Shown here: positions 18,070 through 26,958 of the stretch, in pieces | Position numbering within the stretch: position 1 is the first letter of the stretch | How the letters are laid out: the number at the start of each line of letters is the position of its first letter | Source: Rhodanobacter sp. DHB23 | Lineage (GTDB): Bacteria; Pseudomonadota; Gammaproteobacteria; Xanthomonadales; Rhodanobacteraceae | DNA length: 64,000 bases | Reading direction: 5' to 3' | Assembly (NCBI RefSeq): GCF_014842975.1 | Contig: NZ_JACYXK010000026.1 | Coordinates: 248,001 to 312,000 of the forward strand | Notes under the pieces: generated by a model | What the model saw: the letters and a program-made list of their open reading frames with translations, nothing else | Told to the model about the DNA's origin: nothing | The model's database searches: none | Made by a program: the position numbers and the translations under genes

Positions 18070-18948
18070 ATGAGCAATATCTCCGCCCAACTCGTGAAGG
18101 AACTGCGCGAGCGTTCCGGCGCCGGCATGATGGAGTGCAAGAAGGCGCTGGTCGAGAACAACGGCGACATCGACGCCGCGATGGAGTGGCTGCGCAAGAC
18201 CGGCATGGTCAAGGCCGAGAAGAAGGCCGACCGCATCGCCGCCGAAGGTCGCGTCACCGCCGCCCAGGCCAACGGCAAGGCCGTGCTGGTCGAGGTCAAC
18301 AGCGAGACCGACTTCGTCGCCAAGGCGCCGAACTTCATCGAGTTCACCAACGCCGTCGCCGAGGCCGCCCTGCAGGCCAGCGCCGGTGACATCGACGCCG
18401 TGAAGGCCGCCGCGTTCCCGGGCGCCACCAGCATCGAGGAAGCCGCCAAGGCGCAGACCGCGACCATCGGCGAAAAGATCGAAGTGCGCCGCGCGGCGCG
18501 CGTCGAGAACGACGGCCCGCTGGCCACCTACTCGCACGGCGGCAAGATCGGCGTGATCGTGGCGCTCAAGGGCGGCTCGGACGAGCTGGCCAAGGGCATC
18601 GCCATGCACGTGGCAGCAATGAACCCGCCCTACGTGAAGGCCGAGGACGTCCCCGCCGACTTCATCGCCAAGGAAAAGGAAATCGCGCTGGCCGCGATGT
18701 CGGACAAGGAAAAGAACAAGCCGGCCGACATCCTGGAGAAGATCGTCTCGGGCAAGATCAACAAGATCGTTTCCGAGGTCACCCTGGTCGGCCAGCCCTA
18801 CGTGCTGGACACCAACGTCACCGTGGGCGACGCGCTGAAGAAGGAAGGCGCGGACGTGATCGCGGTGGTGCGCCTGGCCGTGGGCGAAGGCATCGAGAAG
18901 GTGCAGGAAGACTACCTGGCCGAAGTCGCCAAGGCGATGCAGGGCTGA
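18070..18948 (+). CDS. tsf: Elongation factor Ts
   Basis: EF-Ts is the guanine-nucleotide exchange factor that recycles EF-Tu. The 292-residue protein starts [20 protein letters not shown], preceded by GAGGAATA. The N-terminal UBA-like module is followed by the [14 protein letters not shown] core motif with the Thr-Asp-Phe-Val that contacts EF-Tu, and the coiled-coil-containing C-terminal half ([20 protein letters not shown]). Length and order fit the family. It is co-transcribed with rpsB in most bacteria, and two terminator-like hairpins follow. Confidence 0.98.
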   Translation: MSNISAQLVKELRERSGAGMMECKKALVENNGDIDAAMEWLRKTGMVKAEKKADRIAAEGRVTAAQANGKAVLVEVNSETDFVAKAPNFIEFTNAVAEAALQASAGDIDAVKAAAFPGATSIEEAAKAQTATIGEKIEVRRAARVENDGPLATYSHGGKIGVIVALKGGSDELAKGIAMHVAAMNPPYVKAEDVPADFIAKEKEIALAAMSDKEKNKPADILEKIVSGKINKIVSEVTLVGQPYVLDTNVTVGDALKKEGADVIAVVRLAVGEGIEKVQEDYLAEVAKAMQG

Positions 18949-19031
18949 GGAGCGCGCTCACGCGCTTCGCGCCGCCCATGGATGGGCGCACGCGCAGCGG
19001 AGCCTGATTCGCCCTGCGGATCAGGCGAGTC

Positions 19032-19057
19032 AAAAAAGGGGCAGGAGCCCCTTTTTT
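19032..19057 (+). terminator. Rho-independent terminator after tsf
   Basis: AAAAAAGGGGC - AGGA - GCCCCTTTTTT forms a strong stem with a T run, 84 bases after the tsf stop. The A run on the other side makes it potentially active on both strands. Confidence 0.85.
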
Positions 19058-19107
19058 GACCATCAGGCACGAACGCTCTTGCCTCGATCCTCCAAATGCC
19101 AGATACG

Positions 19108-19136
19108 AAAAAGCCGCGGGAAACCGCGGCTTTTTC
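19108..19136. terminator. Second bidirectional terminator-like hairpin between tsf and purK
   Basis: AAAAAGCCGCGG - GAAA - CCGCGGCTTTTT: a perfect GC-rich stem with a GNRA-type GAAA loop, flanked by A and T runs. It can end transcription from tsf and from the purEK side. Confidence 0.75.
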
Positions 19137-19147
19137 GCTTGCCTTGC

Positions 19148-19224
19148 GCAGGAGCGCACCCTGTGCGCGATGGCTTTGATGCAGGATCAGAGCAAGGGCA
19201 TTCGCGCACAGGGTGCGCTCCTAC
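19148..19224. repeat. REP-like palindrome, family A
   Basis: Arms GCAGGAGCGCACCCTGTGCG and CGCACAGGGTGCGCTCCTAC around a spacer of about 35 bases. It ends 3 bases before the purK stop codon. Same family as 7820-7877 and 41712-41794. Confidence 0.88.
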
Positions 19225-19227
19225 AAT

Positions 19228-20385
19228 TCATCCGCGCAACGCTTCCACCGTCGGCGCCACCTGCGCCTCGCGATTCAACTCGCGCCCAAGGGTCTCCAGC
19301 CGCTGCGCCAGTTGCTTCGCATCCGGCGCGCACACCGTGGCATGCCCCACCTTGCGGCCGACGCGCGCCGACTTGCCGTAGTCGTGCCAGTGCGCATCGA
19401 TGCCGCGCAACACCGGCGCCGGATCGGGCAGCTCGCCGATCCAGTTGAACATCGCCGACTGCCCGCGTGCGCCGGTATCGCCCAGCGGCAGGCCGAGCAC
19501 GGCACGCACGTGGTTCTCGAACTGGCTGGTGTGTGCGCCCTCGATGGTCCAGTGGCCGGAGTTGTGCACGCGCGGCGCCATCTCGTTGCCAAGCAGCTCG
19601 CCGTCCTTCACGAACAGTTCCAGCGCGAACACGCCCACGTAGTCCAGCCGCTCGGCCAGCGTACGCGCCAACGCGGTGGCGCGCGGCTGCAACGCATCGA
19701 TGTCAGGCGCCGGCGCCAGGCTCATCGACAGCACGCCGTCCACGTGCCAGTTGCGGGTCAGCGGCCAGGTGCGGAAATCGCCGTCGCGGCCACGCACCGC
19801 CAGCACCGACAGCTCGCGCTGGAACGGCACGAAGGCCTCCAGGATCAATCCGTGTTTCTCTGCCTGCGCACCCAGCGCGGCCCAGGCCGCGTCGGCATCG
19901 GCCAGCGACTTCAGGCGGAACTGGCCCTTGCCGTCGTAGCCCAGCCGACGAGTCTTGAGGATGGCCGGCGCGCCCACCGCGGCCAGCGCACGGTCGAGGC
20001 CGGCGCGGTCGCCCACCGCCATGAATTCGGGCGTGGCCAGGCCGCACTCGCGGAACAGGGTTTTCTCGGCGAGGCGATCCTGCGCCACCGCCAGCGCCCG
20101 CGGGTTCGGGAACACCGCCACGCGCCCGGCCAGCCACTGCGCCGTCTCGGCCGGCACGTTCTCGAAATCGAAGGTGACCACGTCGACCTTGCGCGCGAAT
20201 TCCTCCAGCGCGGCATAGTCGGTCCAGTCCGCCCTGACCAGCGGCGCCACCTGGCCCGCGCAGGCATCGGCGGCGCTGTCCACCACCAGGCTGTTCACGC
20301 CCAGCGGCGCAGCCGCCAGCGCCAGCATGCGTGCCAGCTGGCCGCCACCCAGGATGCCCAGCACAGGCTGCCGCGACTCGCTCAT
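19228..20385 (-). CDS. purK: 5-(carboxyamino)imidazole ribonucleotide synthase
   Basis: PurK uses ATP and bicarbonate to carboxylate AIR to N5-CAIR in purine synthesis. The 385-residue ATP-grasp protein begins [20 protein letters not shown] with the nucleotide-fold glycine motif. It contains [12 protein letters not shown] (ATP-grasp loop), FDFENVP, and the metal-binding [20 protein letters not shown] block. The start codon overlaps the purE stop (ATGA), so the two are translationally coupled. The stop is 3 bases from a palindromic repeat. Confidence 0.97.
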   Translation of the reverse strand: MSESRQPVLGILGGGQLARMLALAAAPLGVNSLVVDSAADACAGQVAPLVRADWTDYAALEEFARKVDVVTFDFENVPAETAQWLAGRVAVFPNPRALAVAQDRLAEKTLFRECGLATPEFMAVGDRAGLDRALAAVGAPAILKTRRLGYDGKGQFRLKSLADADAAWAALGAQAEKHGLILEAFVPFQRELSVLAVRGRDGDFRTWPLTRNWHVDGVLSMSLAPAPDIDALQPRATALARTLAERLDYVGVFALELFVKDGELLGNEMAPRVHNSGHWTIEGAHTSQFENHVRAVLGLPLGDTGARGQSAMFNWIGELPDPAPVLRGIDAHWHDYGKSARVGRKVGHATVCAPDAKQLAQRLETLGRELNREAQVAPTVEALRG

Positions 20386-20885
20386 GTGCGCGGATCCGGC
20401 TGGTCGAGCACGGCCTGCGTCTGCCTGGCGCGCCAGTGTTCCAGCGCCTGCGCAAGGCGGGAATCGTGCAGCGCCAGCACCGCGGCGGCGAGCAGGCCCG
20501 CGTTCACCGCGCCGGCGCGGCCGATCGCCAGCGTGCCCACCGGGATGCCGGCCGGCATCTGTGCGATGGAAAGCAGGGAATCCATGCCGTTCAACGCCTT
20601 GGACTGCACCGGCACGCCGAATACCGGCAGCCGGGTCTTGGCCGCCAGCATGCCCGGCAGGTGGGCGGCACCGCCGGCGCCGGCCACGATCACCTGGATG
20701 CCGCGTCCGGCCGCCTGTTCGGCGTAGCGGAACAGCAGGTCCGGCGTGCGGTGGGCGGACACCACCTGCACCTCGTGCGCCACGCCCAGCTCGGTCAGCA
20801 CCGCGGCGGCGTGCTCCATGGTTTCCCAGTCCGAACGCGAGCCCATTACCACGCCCACCCGCGGCGTTTCCGTCGTTGCTGTCAT
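20382..20885 (-). CDS. purE: N5-carboxyaminoimidazole ribonucleotide mutase
   Basis: PurE converts N5-CAIR, the PurK product, to CAIR. The 167-residue class I protein shows [33 protein letters not shown], the [18 protein letters not shown] loop and the [19 protein letters not shown] motif with the catalytic His in SAHRTP. ATG 20885 is preferred to a TTG 15 bases upstream. Its stop overlaps the purK start. It is divergent from the Trm112-like gene with a 60-base gap, which holds a minus-strand TACAAT at 20909-20914 that may be a -10 box. Confidence 0.97.
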   Translation of the reverse strand: MTATTETPRVGVVMGSRSDWETMEHAAAVLTELGVAHEVQVVSAHRTPDLLFRYAEQAAGRGIQVIVAGAGGAAHLPGMLAAKTRLPVFGVPVQSKALNGMDSLLSIAQMPAGIPVGTLAIGRAGAVNAGLLAAAVLALHDSRLAQALEHWRARQTQAVLDQPDPRT

Positions 20886-20945
20886 GGTTCGGCCGTCCAA
20901 AAGGGGTTATTGTACGGGCTTTCCGGTTCCGCAACGATTTCGCCC

Positions 20946-21218
20946 ATGGACAAGCACCTGCTCGACATCCTGTGCTGCCCCGTCAGCAAGACGCCGCTGC
21001 GCCTGCTCGGCCGCACCGAGCTGGACGCGCTCAATGGCGCCATCGCGACCGGCGCCGTGCTGACGACGGCCGGCCATGCCGTGGATGAACGCCTGGCCGA
21101 AGGCCTGATCACGATCGACCGCAAGCTGGTCTACCGGGTGGCCGACGGCATCCCCGTGATGCTGCCGGAAGAAGGCATCGCCACCCTCCAGTTGCACGAT
21201 TTCCCGACCGCCGCCTGA
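20946..21218 (+). CDS. Trm112 family protein
   Basis: A 90-residue protein starting MDKHLLDILCCPVSKTPLRL and ending with a VYRVADGIPVMLPEEG strand, which are the two ends of the Trm112/UPF0434 (YcaR) zinc-ribbon-like fold. In eukaryotes Trm112 activates methyltransferases; the bacterial role is less clear. Compared with the shortest members (about 60 residues) it carries a central insertion (about residues 24-55). Only the Cys-Cys-Pro of the first knuckle is seen, and a second Cys pair is absent, so zinc binding is doubtful. Confidence 0.85.
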   Translation: MDKHLLDILCCPVSKTPLRLLGRTELDALNGAIATGAVLTTAGHAVDERLAEGLITIDRKLVYRVADGIPVMLPEEGIATLQLHDFPTAA

Positions 21219-21303
21219 GGCCAGCCCCCCGCGCCATGAACCCTCGCCGACGGACCGGCGGCCCGCCTGCAAGACACCTCCACGCCAACGACAGACTCCC
21301 GGT

Positions 21304-23601
21304 ATGGCCATGACCGATGCCTTCGAACCGCCAAAGATCGTGCCGCTGGCGTCACGCCTCGACGCCACCACGGGCGAGCGCGTAGGCGAGCTGCTCAATG
21401 CCGTGCGTGGCATCGCCGGCAAGCGGCTGCAGCAGTGCCTCGGCAACCTGTTCGAGCATGTCGACGACGCGCTGTTCGACATCGCCGAGAAGGCCGAGAA
21501 CAACGCCACCCAGACGCATTATTTCGACGGCATGCGCGAGGTGCGCAAGCGCCGGCCGGCGGTCGAGCGCAGCTTCCTCGCCATGGTGAACCGCGAGCTG
21601 GGCGCCCTGGCCGGGCGCGCCGCGACGACGCCCGCCGCGTCCGCGGCTCCCGCGATGGCCGAACTTTCGCTGGTGGCCGACGCCGAACTGGAGGAGTCGC
21701 TGGCGATCACCAGCATGGGCAGCAAGCACGAGAGCCGGTTGGCGCGCGACCTGTTCGCGATCAACCAGCGCCTCTCGGTGATCTGCGGCGGCCGCAAGAT
21801 CGAGGATGCCAGCAACCCGATCGCCCCGTCGGCGCTGTCGCAGGCCTTCCGCCTGGCGCTGAAGGAGCTTGCCGCGGACATGCGCGTCAAGCTGCTCATC
21901 TACAAGCTGTTCGACCGCTACGTGCTGTCCACGCTGGAAGAACTGTACGCCGAGGCGAACGAGACACTGGCGCGTGCCGGCGTGCTGCCGCAACTGCGCG
22001 TCGCCGCGCCACGCGGCGGCGGCGCGTCGCGCACCGCCGCGCCAACGACATCGGCGACCGCGACAACCGGAGCCAGCGCGGACGAGGTGACCGACCCCGC
22101 CGCCGTCGAACTGCTGCAGACCCTGCACAACCTGTTCGTCGCCCGGCGCGGCGGCGAAACGCCCGCAACGGCCCGTGCCGGCAATGCTGGCGGGCCGCCC
22201 CCGTCCGCCAACGAGCTGCTGGGCGCGCTCAGCGTGCTGCAGACCCAGTTGGCGGCCGGCAGCGTCCAGCAGTCGCCATCCATGGTGGACGGCACCGGCA
22301 ACTTCGACCGCGAGGCCGTCTCGCAGCTCAAGGAACAGCTGCTTGGCCAGCTCGGGGCGCTGCGCGGCGCGCGGCCCAGCCACGTCGCCGGCATCGACGA
22401 GGACACCATCGACCTGGTCGGCATGCTGTTCGAGTTCATCCTCGACGACCACACCCTGCCGCCCGAGATGCAGGCGCTGCTGGCGCGGCTGCAGATTCCC
22501 TACCTCAAGGCGGCGATCCTCGACCGCAAGCTGTTCGCGCATCGTCAGCACCCGGCACGCCGCCTGCTCGACGCGCTGGCCGAGCAGGCCAAGGGCTGGT
22601 CGCCGGAGTCCGACCGCGACAACCGCCTGCACGACAAGATGAAGGGCATCGTCGACCAGTTGCTGCACGAGTTCGACGACGACCTCGGCATCTTCGAGCG
22701 CCTGCTGCTGGACCTGCAGCAGTTCATCGAAACCAACCGGCGCCGCTCCGAACTGGCCGAGCAGCGCGTGGCCGAGTCCACCCGCGGCCGCGAGAAGCTG
22801 GAGCAGGCTCGCCGCCGCGCCGCCCGCGAGATCGTCGAGCGCATCGACGGCCGCAAGCTGCCGCCGCTGGTGCACGAGGTGCTGGCCCGCGCCTGGGCCA
22901 ACCACCTGGTGCTGCTGCTGCTGCGCCAGGGCGAGGAGTCGGGCGAATTCCGCGACGCCCTGCGCTTCGTCGACGACTTCATCGCCAGCACGCGTCCGAT
23001 GCCGGACGCCGCTTCGCGCCAGCAGCTGCGCCAGCTGCTGCCGGGCATCGAACGCGCGCTGCGCCAGGGCCTGGCCAACGTGGCCTTCCAGCCGCAGGAC
23101 ATCGAGCGCCTGCTGGCCCAGCTGCGCGACTGGTACGGCCAGCAGCTGGGCGAGCCGGCGCGCCATCCCGCTCCCGTGACGCCAGCCGTCGCCGAAGCGG
23201 CTCCCGTCGCCGCGATCCCGGAAAGCATCCAGCCCATCGTCGAGCAGCACGCCGAACCGGAGGAGTTGCCCGAGGAAAGCGTGCCGGTCGACACCGACAG
23301 TTCCGAGTGGAAGCAGGTGGAGGCGCTGCAGCCCGGCGTATGGCTGGAGTTCCAGTTGCCCGACGAGCCCATGGTGCGCGCCAAGCTGTCGTGGATCAGC
23401 CCGATGAGCGGCCGCTACCTCTTCGTCAACCGGCGCGGGCTGAAGGTGGCGGATTACTCGCCGCAGGAACTGGCCGTGCTGCTGGCCAGCGGCCACGCCC
23501 AGGTGCTGGCCACCAATGCGCTGTTCGACCGCGCGATGAGCGCCATCGTCAGCCGCCTGCGCCAGTCCGACGCGCCCAGCAACGGCACGGATGCAGGATG
23601 A
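21304..23601 (+). CDS. DUF1631 family protein
   Basis: A 765-residue protein of the DUF1631 family, whose members are sometimes labelled thymidine phosphorylase without evidence. It is largely helical and Gln/Arg/Leu-rich, with the family start ([20 protein letters not shown] near residue 18), a variable low-complexity linker near 230-300, the [19 protein letters not shown] region, and a C-terminal beta-rich PilZ-like piece (about 680-760: [20 protein letters not shown], then [20 protein letters not shown]). The last part suggests c-di-GMP-linked or general ligand binding, but the PilZ arginine motif is not clear. No signal peptide. The stop overlaps the nadC start (ATGA). The start could also be the second Met, 6 bases later. 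Confidence 0.82.
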   Translation: MAMTDAFEPPKIVPLASRLDATTGERVGELLNAVRGIAGKRLQQCLGNLFEHVDDALFDIAEKAENNATQTHYFDGMREVRKRRPAVERSFLAMVNRELGALAGRAATTPAASAAPAMAELSLVADAELEESLAITSMGSKHESRLARDLFAINQRLSVICGGRKIEDASNPIAPSALSQAFRLALKELAADMRVKLLIYKLFDRYVLSTLEELYAEANETLARAGVLPQLRVAAPRGGGASRTAAPTTSATATTGASADEVTDPAAVELLQTLHNLFVARRGGETPATARAGNAGGPPPSANELLGALSVLQTQLAAGSVQQSPSMVDGTGNFDREAVSQLKEQLLGQLGALRGARPSHVAGIDEDTIDLVGMLFEFILDDHTLPPEMQALLARLQIPYLKAAILDRKLFAHRQHPARRLLDALAEQAKGWSPESDRDNRLHDKMKGIVDQLLHEFDDDLGIFERLLLDLQQFIETNRRRSELAEQRVAESTRGREKLEQARRRAAREIVERIDGRKLPPLVHEVLARAWANHLVLLLLRQGEESGEFRDALRFVDDFIASTRPMPDAASRQQLRQLLPGIERALRQGLANVAFQPQDIERLLAQLRDWYGQQLGEPARHPAPVTPAVAEAAPVAAIPESIQPIVEQHAEPEELPEESVPVDTDSSEWKQVEALQPGVWLEFQLPDEPMVRAKLSWISPMSGRYLFVNRRGLKVADYSPQELAVLLASGHAQVLATNALFDRAMSAIVSRLRQSDAPSNGTDAG

Positions 23602-24455
23602 GCCCCGCGTTCCCGTTCGACCCACCCGGCCCCGAACTGATCATCGCCGACGTGGAGCGCGCCTTTGCCGAGGATCTCGGCAAGGGCGACGCCACCGCCG
23701 ACCTGCTGCCGGCCGATGCCGTGGCCGAAGCCGCGCTCACCTGCCGCGACGACGCGGTGATCGCCGGCGTGCCATGGTTCGACGCCTGCTTCAGGCAGCT
23801 GGACCCCGCCGTGCAAATCCACTGGCAGGTCCGCGACGGAGCACGCGTACCCCCCGGCACGGTGCTCTGCCGGTTGTCCGGCCACGCCCGTTCGCTGGTC
23901 AGCGCCGAGCGTTCGGCACTGAACTTCCTGCAGTTGCTGTCCGGCACGGCCACTGCCACGGCTGCCTACGTGGCGGCCGTGGCCGGCACCGGCACGCGCG
24001 TGCTCGACACGCGCAAGACCGTGCCGGGCCTGCGCCTGGCGCAGAAGTACGCCGTGCGCTGCGGCGGCGGCCACAACCACCGCATCGGCCTGTACGACGC
24101 GATCCTGGTCAAGGAGAATCACATCATTGCCGCCGGCGGCATCGCCCCGGCCGTGATGGCGGCACGCCGCCTGCATCCCGGCCTGCTGCTCGAAGTCGAA
24201 GTGGAGAACCTCGACGAACTGCAGCAGGCACTCGCCGCCGGCGTGGACCGCATCATGCTCGACAACTTCGACGTGCCGCTGATGCACGAGGCCGTGCGGC
24301 TCACCGCCGGGCGCGTGCCGCTGGAGGTGTCCGGCAACGTCGACCTCGACACCATCGGCAGCTACGCCCGCACCGGCGTCGACTTCATCTCGGTAGGCGC
24401 GCTGACCAAGCACGTCCACGCGGTCGATCTTTCGCTGCGCCTGCGCGTGGTTTGA
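23598..24455 (+). CDS. nadC: Nicotinate-nucleotide pyrophosphorylase (carboxylating)
   Basis: NadC makes nicotinate mononucleotide from quinolinate and PRPP in de novo NAD synthesis. The 285-residue protein has the family blocks [46 protein letters not shown] (quinolinate- and PRPP-binding), [42 protein letters not shown] and [16 protein letters not shown]. The ATG overlaps the DUF1631 stop, so translation is coupled. Two small hairpins follow the gene. Confidence 0.97.
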   Translation: MSPAFPFDPPGPELIIADVERAFAEDLGKGDATADLLPADAVAEAALTCRDDAVIAGVPWFDACFRQLDPAVQIHWQVRDGARVPPGTVLCRLSGHARSLVSAERSALNFLQLLSGTATATAAYVAAVAGTGTRVLDTRKTVPGLRLAQKYAVRCGGGHNHRIGLYDAILVKENHIIAAGGIAPAVMAARRLHPGLLLEVEVENLDELQQALAAGVDRIMLDNFDVPLMHEAVRLTAGRVPLEVSGNVDLDTIGSYARTGVDFISVGALTKHVHAVDLSLRLRVV

Positions 24456-24460
24456 AAAGT

Positions 24461-24510
24461 GCGGCCAGGGATGGCCGCCCGTTTGATCTCTGCGATCAGG
24501 GATGATCGCA
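24461..24510. repeat. Two adjacent REP-like hairpins sharing a GGGA loop
   Basis: GCGGCCA-GGGA-TGGCCGC (24461-24478) and TGCGATCA-GGGA-TGATCGCA (24491-24510) are perfect stems with the same loop, 5 bases after the nadC stop. This paired form is typical of REP doublets, and could also act as transcript-end structure. No T run follows. Confidence 0.75.
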
Positions 24511-24560
24511 AGGACCAGAGCTGACTTGCGCACCGCCCTGCCCGCCCACACACTGCCGGC

Positions 24561-25031
24561 ATGGGCAACATCCGTGACCTGCTGATACTGCTGGCGCTGG
24601 TCGCCGCGATAGCCGCGTGGCTGAAGCTGAGCGCCGCGCGCGACCGCGCGGCCAGCGAGGCCCGCCAGCAATGCGAGCGCTACGGCCTGCAGATGCTGGA
24701 CGAATCCGTGGGCCTGCGCGCGCTGCGGCTGCGTCGCGTGGCCGGCCGCCTGCGGCTGGAGCGCTGCTACGGCTTCGAAGTGAGCATCGACGGCGCGGAT
24801 CGCGAACAGGCTTCGCTGTGGATGCTGGGCGATACGCTCAGCGAGCTGCGGCTGCCTACGGTGGTGCTCGCGCCACCGGAATCCCCGCTACCGGATCGGA
24901 TCGCCGGCATGGAGCCACGACGCGCGCCGGTCGAGCCGCCAGCCGACCAGCATGACGGACCCGCGTCCGGCGGCAACGTGATACCGCTGCGGCCACGTCG
25001 GCGTTCCGGGGGCGGCGATACGCTGCACTAG
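24561..25031 (+). CDS. DUF3301 domain-containing protein
   Basis: A 156-residue protein with one N-terminal membrane helix (MGNIRDLLILLALVAAIAAW). A short domain follows: AARDRAASEARQQCERYGLQ, then LRRVAGRLRLERCYGFEVS. This is the DUF3301 pattern, found in gammaproteobacteria with unknown function. The C-terminal 45 residues are Pro/Arg-rich and likely disordered. The protein is probably anchored in the inner membrane with the domain in the cytoplasm. Its TAG stop lies in the edge of a palindromic repeat shared with the convergent sspB gene. Confidence 0.82.
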   Translation: MGNIRDLLILLALVAAIAAWLKLSAARDRAASEARQQCERYGLQMLDESVGLRALRLRRVAGRLRLERCYGFEVSIDGADREQASLWMLGDTLSELRLPTVVLAPPESPLPDRIAGMEPRRAPVEPPADQHDGPASGGNVIPLRPRRRSGGGDTLH

Positions 25032-25066
25032 GAGCGTGGGTGGATCGCGGCTGAAGCCGCTCCTAC
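25029..25066. repeat. REP-like palindrome, family B, between convergent genes
   Basis: Arms TAGGAGC and GCTCCTA with inner GATCGCGGCTGAAGCCGC. The left edge supplies the DUF3301 stop codon (TAG 25029-25031) and the right edge the sspB stop codon (TAG on the minus strand, 25063-25065). Related to 30264-30316. Confidence 0.8.
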
Positions 25067-25509
25067 TTGATGACGCGCAGGAAGGGGGCGCCGCGCTTGG
25101 GCTTGTCGTCGCCGCTACCGCCCTGGCCGGACGGCGGTTCGTCGGGCGCCGGTGCGGGCGGCGGCGCGTCGCCGCCTTCCTCGTCGGTCGGGAACATCAT
25201 CCCCTGCCCGTTCTCCTGCGCGTACAGCGCCAGCACCGAACCCACCGGGATGCGCACCACGTGGCTCACGCCGGAGAAGCGCGCGGAGAAGCCGATCCAG
25301 TCGTTGCCCAGTTCCAGGTTCGCCACCGCGCGCATCGCGATGTTGAGCACCACCTGGCCGTTCTTGATCACCTGCGGCGGCACGCGCACGCCTTCGCCGG
25401 TGGCATCGATCAGCAGGTACGGGGTCAGGCCGTTGTCGCTGATCCAGTCGTAGATCGCCCGCAGCAGGTAGGGGCGGTTGGACGTCATCGGTTGCACTGC
25501 TTCGTTCAT
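25063..25509 (-). CDS. sspB: ClpXP protease specificity-enhancing factor SspB
   Basis: SspB delivers ssrA-tagged and other substrates to ClpXP. The 148-residue protein has the SspB core (RPYLLRAIYDWISDNGLTPY, HVVRIPVGSVLALYAQENGQ), an acidic and Pro-rich flexible linker (about 100-138), and the short C-terminal ClpX-binding tail RGAPFLRVIK, comparable to RPALRVVK of E. coli. The ATG at 25509 overlaps the sspA stop by one base; a second Met seven codons later (MTSNRPY) is closer to the E. coli start, so either is possible. Coupled to sspA as in E. coli. Confidence 0.95.
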   Translation of the reverse strand: MNEAVQPMTSNRPYLLRAIYDWISDNGLTPYLLIDATGEGVRVPPQVIKNGQVVLNIAMRAVANLELGNDWIGFSARFSGVSHVVRIPVGSVLALYAQENGQGMMFPTDEEGGDAPPPAPAPDEPPSGQGGSGDDKPKRGAPFLRVIK

Positions 25510-26132
25510 CAGGGTCGCATGGCCTTTTCTTGCTCGGTCATGCTGCGCGCAAAACCCTGGCTGTGGAACAGGCGTTCGCCGTAATCCATGATCGGCTTGC
25601 CCTCGCGGCCCAGGTCCACGCCCAGCCAAGGCAGGCGCCACACCACCGGCGCCACCAGGCAGTCGGCCAGGCTCATCTCTGGATTGAGGAAGAACCTGGA
25701 CGCCTTGAACAGCGGCAACGCGGCCAGCAGGTGCGCGCGCAGGCGCTTGCGCGCCGGCTCGGCGGTACGGCCACCGGCACGGATGACATCCACCTCGGCC
25801 AGCCAGTCCTTCTCGATGCGCACCGCGGCGACGCGCAGCCGGGCCCGGGAAAGCGGGTCGATCGGCATCAGCGGCGGATGCGGGTAGCGTTCGTCGAGGT
25901 ACTCGCACACCACGCCGGCGTCGTACAGGGTCAGGTCGCGATCCACCAGGGTGGGCGTGCTGCCGTAGGGGTTGAGGTCGAGCAGGTCCTCCGGCGGCTT
26001 GCCCGGATCGACCAGCACGCGCTCGTAGCTGACGCCCTTGGCGGCCAGCACCAGCCGGGCGCGATGACACTGGACGTCGTCGGCCGTGGTGTAGAGGGTA
26101 AGTGCGTTGCGCGAGCGGGCGCTTGGAACCAT
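25509..26132 (-). CDS. sspA: Stringent starvation protein A (GST-fold)
   Basis: A 207-residue glutathione-S-transferase-fold protein. The N-terminal thioredoxin-like domain reads ALTLYTTADDVQCHRARLVL, with the NPYGSTPTLVDRDLTLYDA and EYLDERYPHPPLMP stretches typical of SspA. The C-terminal helical domain ends with the family-like FHSQGFARSM. SspA binds RNA polymerase and helps survival under starvation and acid; it has no GST activity. It lies 76 bases downstream of petC and overlaps sspB, an order common in beta- and gammaproteobacteria. Confidence 0.94.
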   Translation of the reverse strand: MVPSARSRNALTLYTTADDVQCHRARLVLAAKGVSYERVLVDPGKPPEDLLDLNPYGSTPTLVDRDLTLYDAGVVCEYLDERYPHPPLMPIDPLSRARLRVAAVRIEKDWLAEVDVIRAGGRTAEPARKRLRAHLLAALPLFKASRFFLNPEMSLADCLVAPVVWRLPWLGVDLGREGKPIMDYGERLFHSQGFARSMTEQEKAMRP

Positions 26133-26208
26133 GCGCGGTATTCCTGTTGCGGTTGCGCGAATGCGGCAGCCCCTGGCTGCCGCATTCGATGGGCGTTGCT
26201 GCCGGAAG

Positions 26209-26958
26209 TCAGTGGACGTCTTTCCAGTATTCCTTCTTGAGCAGGTAGGCCAGCAGGGTGAACAGCGCCAGGAACAACAGCACCCAGACGCCATAGTGGT
26301 GCCGCTGCAAGGCGGCCGGCTCCGAAACGTACTCCAGGAAATTCACCAGGTCACGCGTGGCCTGCTGGTATTCGCCGGGGGTCAGCTTGCCCGGGTGGGC
26401 CAGTTCCAGCTTCTCCACCTCGTCGGAACCGGGCCTGGTCACCGCCGTCTGCTCGCCCTGCAGCTCCCACAGCGGGAACGGCATCGCCGCGTTCGGCAAC
26501 GTGGTGTTGTTCCAGCCGATCGGGCTCTTCGGGTCGAGGTAGAAGGTGTTGAGGTAGGTGTAGATGTAGTCGGCACCCTTTGCACTGACCTCCAGCGAGA
26601 GGTCGGGCGGTGCCTTGCCGAACCACTTGGCCGCATCTTCCGCCGGCATGTGCGAGATCACCGGGTCGTCGAACTTGGCGCCGGTGAAGTCGAGGTTCTG
26701 CATCACCTGCTGTTCGGTCAGGCCGAGGTCGTCGGCCATGCGCGAGTAGCGCAGGTACTTCAGCGAGTGGCAGCCCACGCAGTAGTTGAAGAACAGCCTG
26801 GCGCCGCGTTGCAGCGAGGCCTGGTCGCGGATGTTGGCGCCGGACGCCATCAACTGCCCGTCGTCCTCGGCGTGCGCCGCCGGCTGGCCGGCCAGCAGCA
26901 GGCCCAGGGACAGCGCGAACGCGGGGAAGAGTCGCTTCAGGAGTGTCGGCTTAGTCAT
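26209..26958 (-). CDS. petC: Cytochrome c1 of the bc1 complex
   Basis: The 249-residue haem-c subunit of ubiquinol-cytochrome c reductase, facing the periplasm. It has a cleavable Sec signal peptide (LLKRLFPAFALSLGLLLAGQ, cleavage after AAHA). The haem motif CVGCH falls at about 60-64. The sixth-ligand Met is probably in NAAMPFPLWEL, and a C-terminal membrane anchor reads YGVWVLLFLALFTLLAYLLK. Its start overlaps the petB stop by 8 bases. It takes electrons from the Rieske centre and passes them to soluble cytochrome c. Confidence 0.97.
   Translation of the reverse strand: MTKPTLLKRLFPAFALSLGLLLAGQPAAHAEDDGQLMASGANIRDQASLQRGARLFFNYCVGCHSLKYLRYSRMADDLGLTEQQVMQNLDFTGAKFDDPVISHMPAEDAAKWFGKAPPDLSLEVSAKGADYIYTYLNTFYLDPKSPIGWNNTTLPNAAMPFPLWELQGEQTAVTRPGSDEVEKLELAHPGKLTPGEYQQATRDLVNFLEYVSEPAALQRHHYGVWVLLFLALFTLLAYLLKKEYWKDVH

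Noticed and set aside
21304-23601. Naming the DUF1631 gene thymidine phosphorylase
   Set aside because: This label is common in annotations, but no phosphorylase motif is visible; the family has no proven activity.
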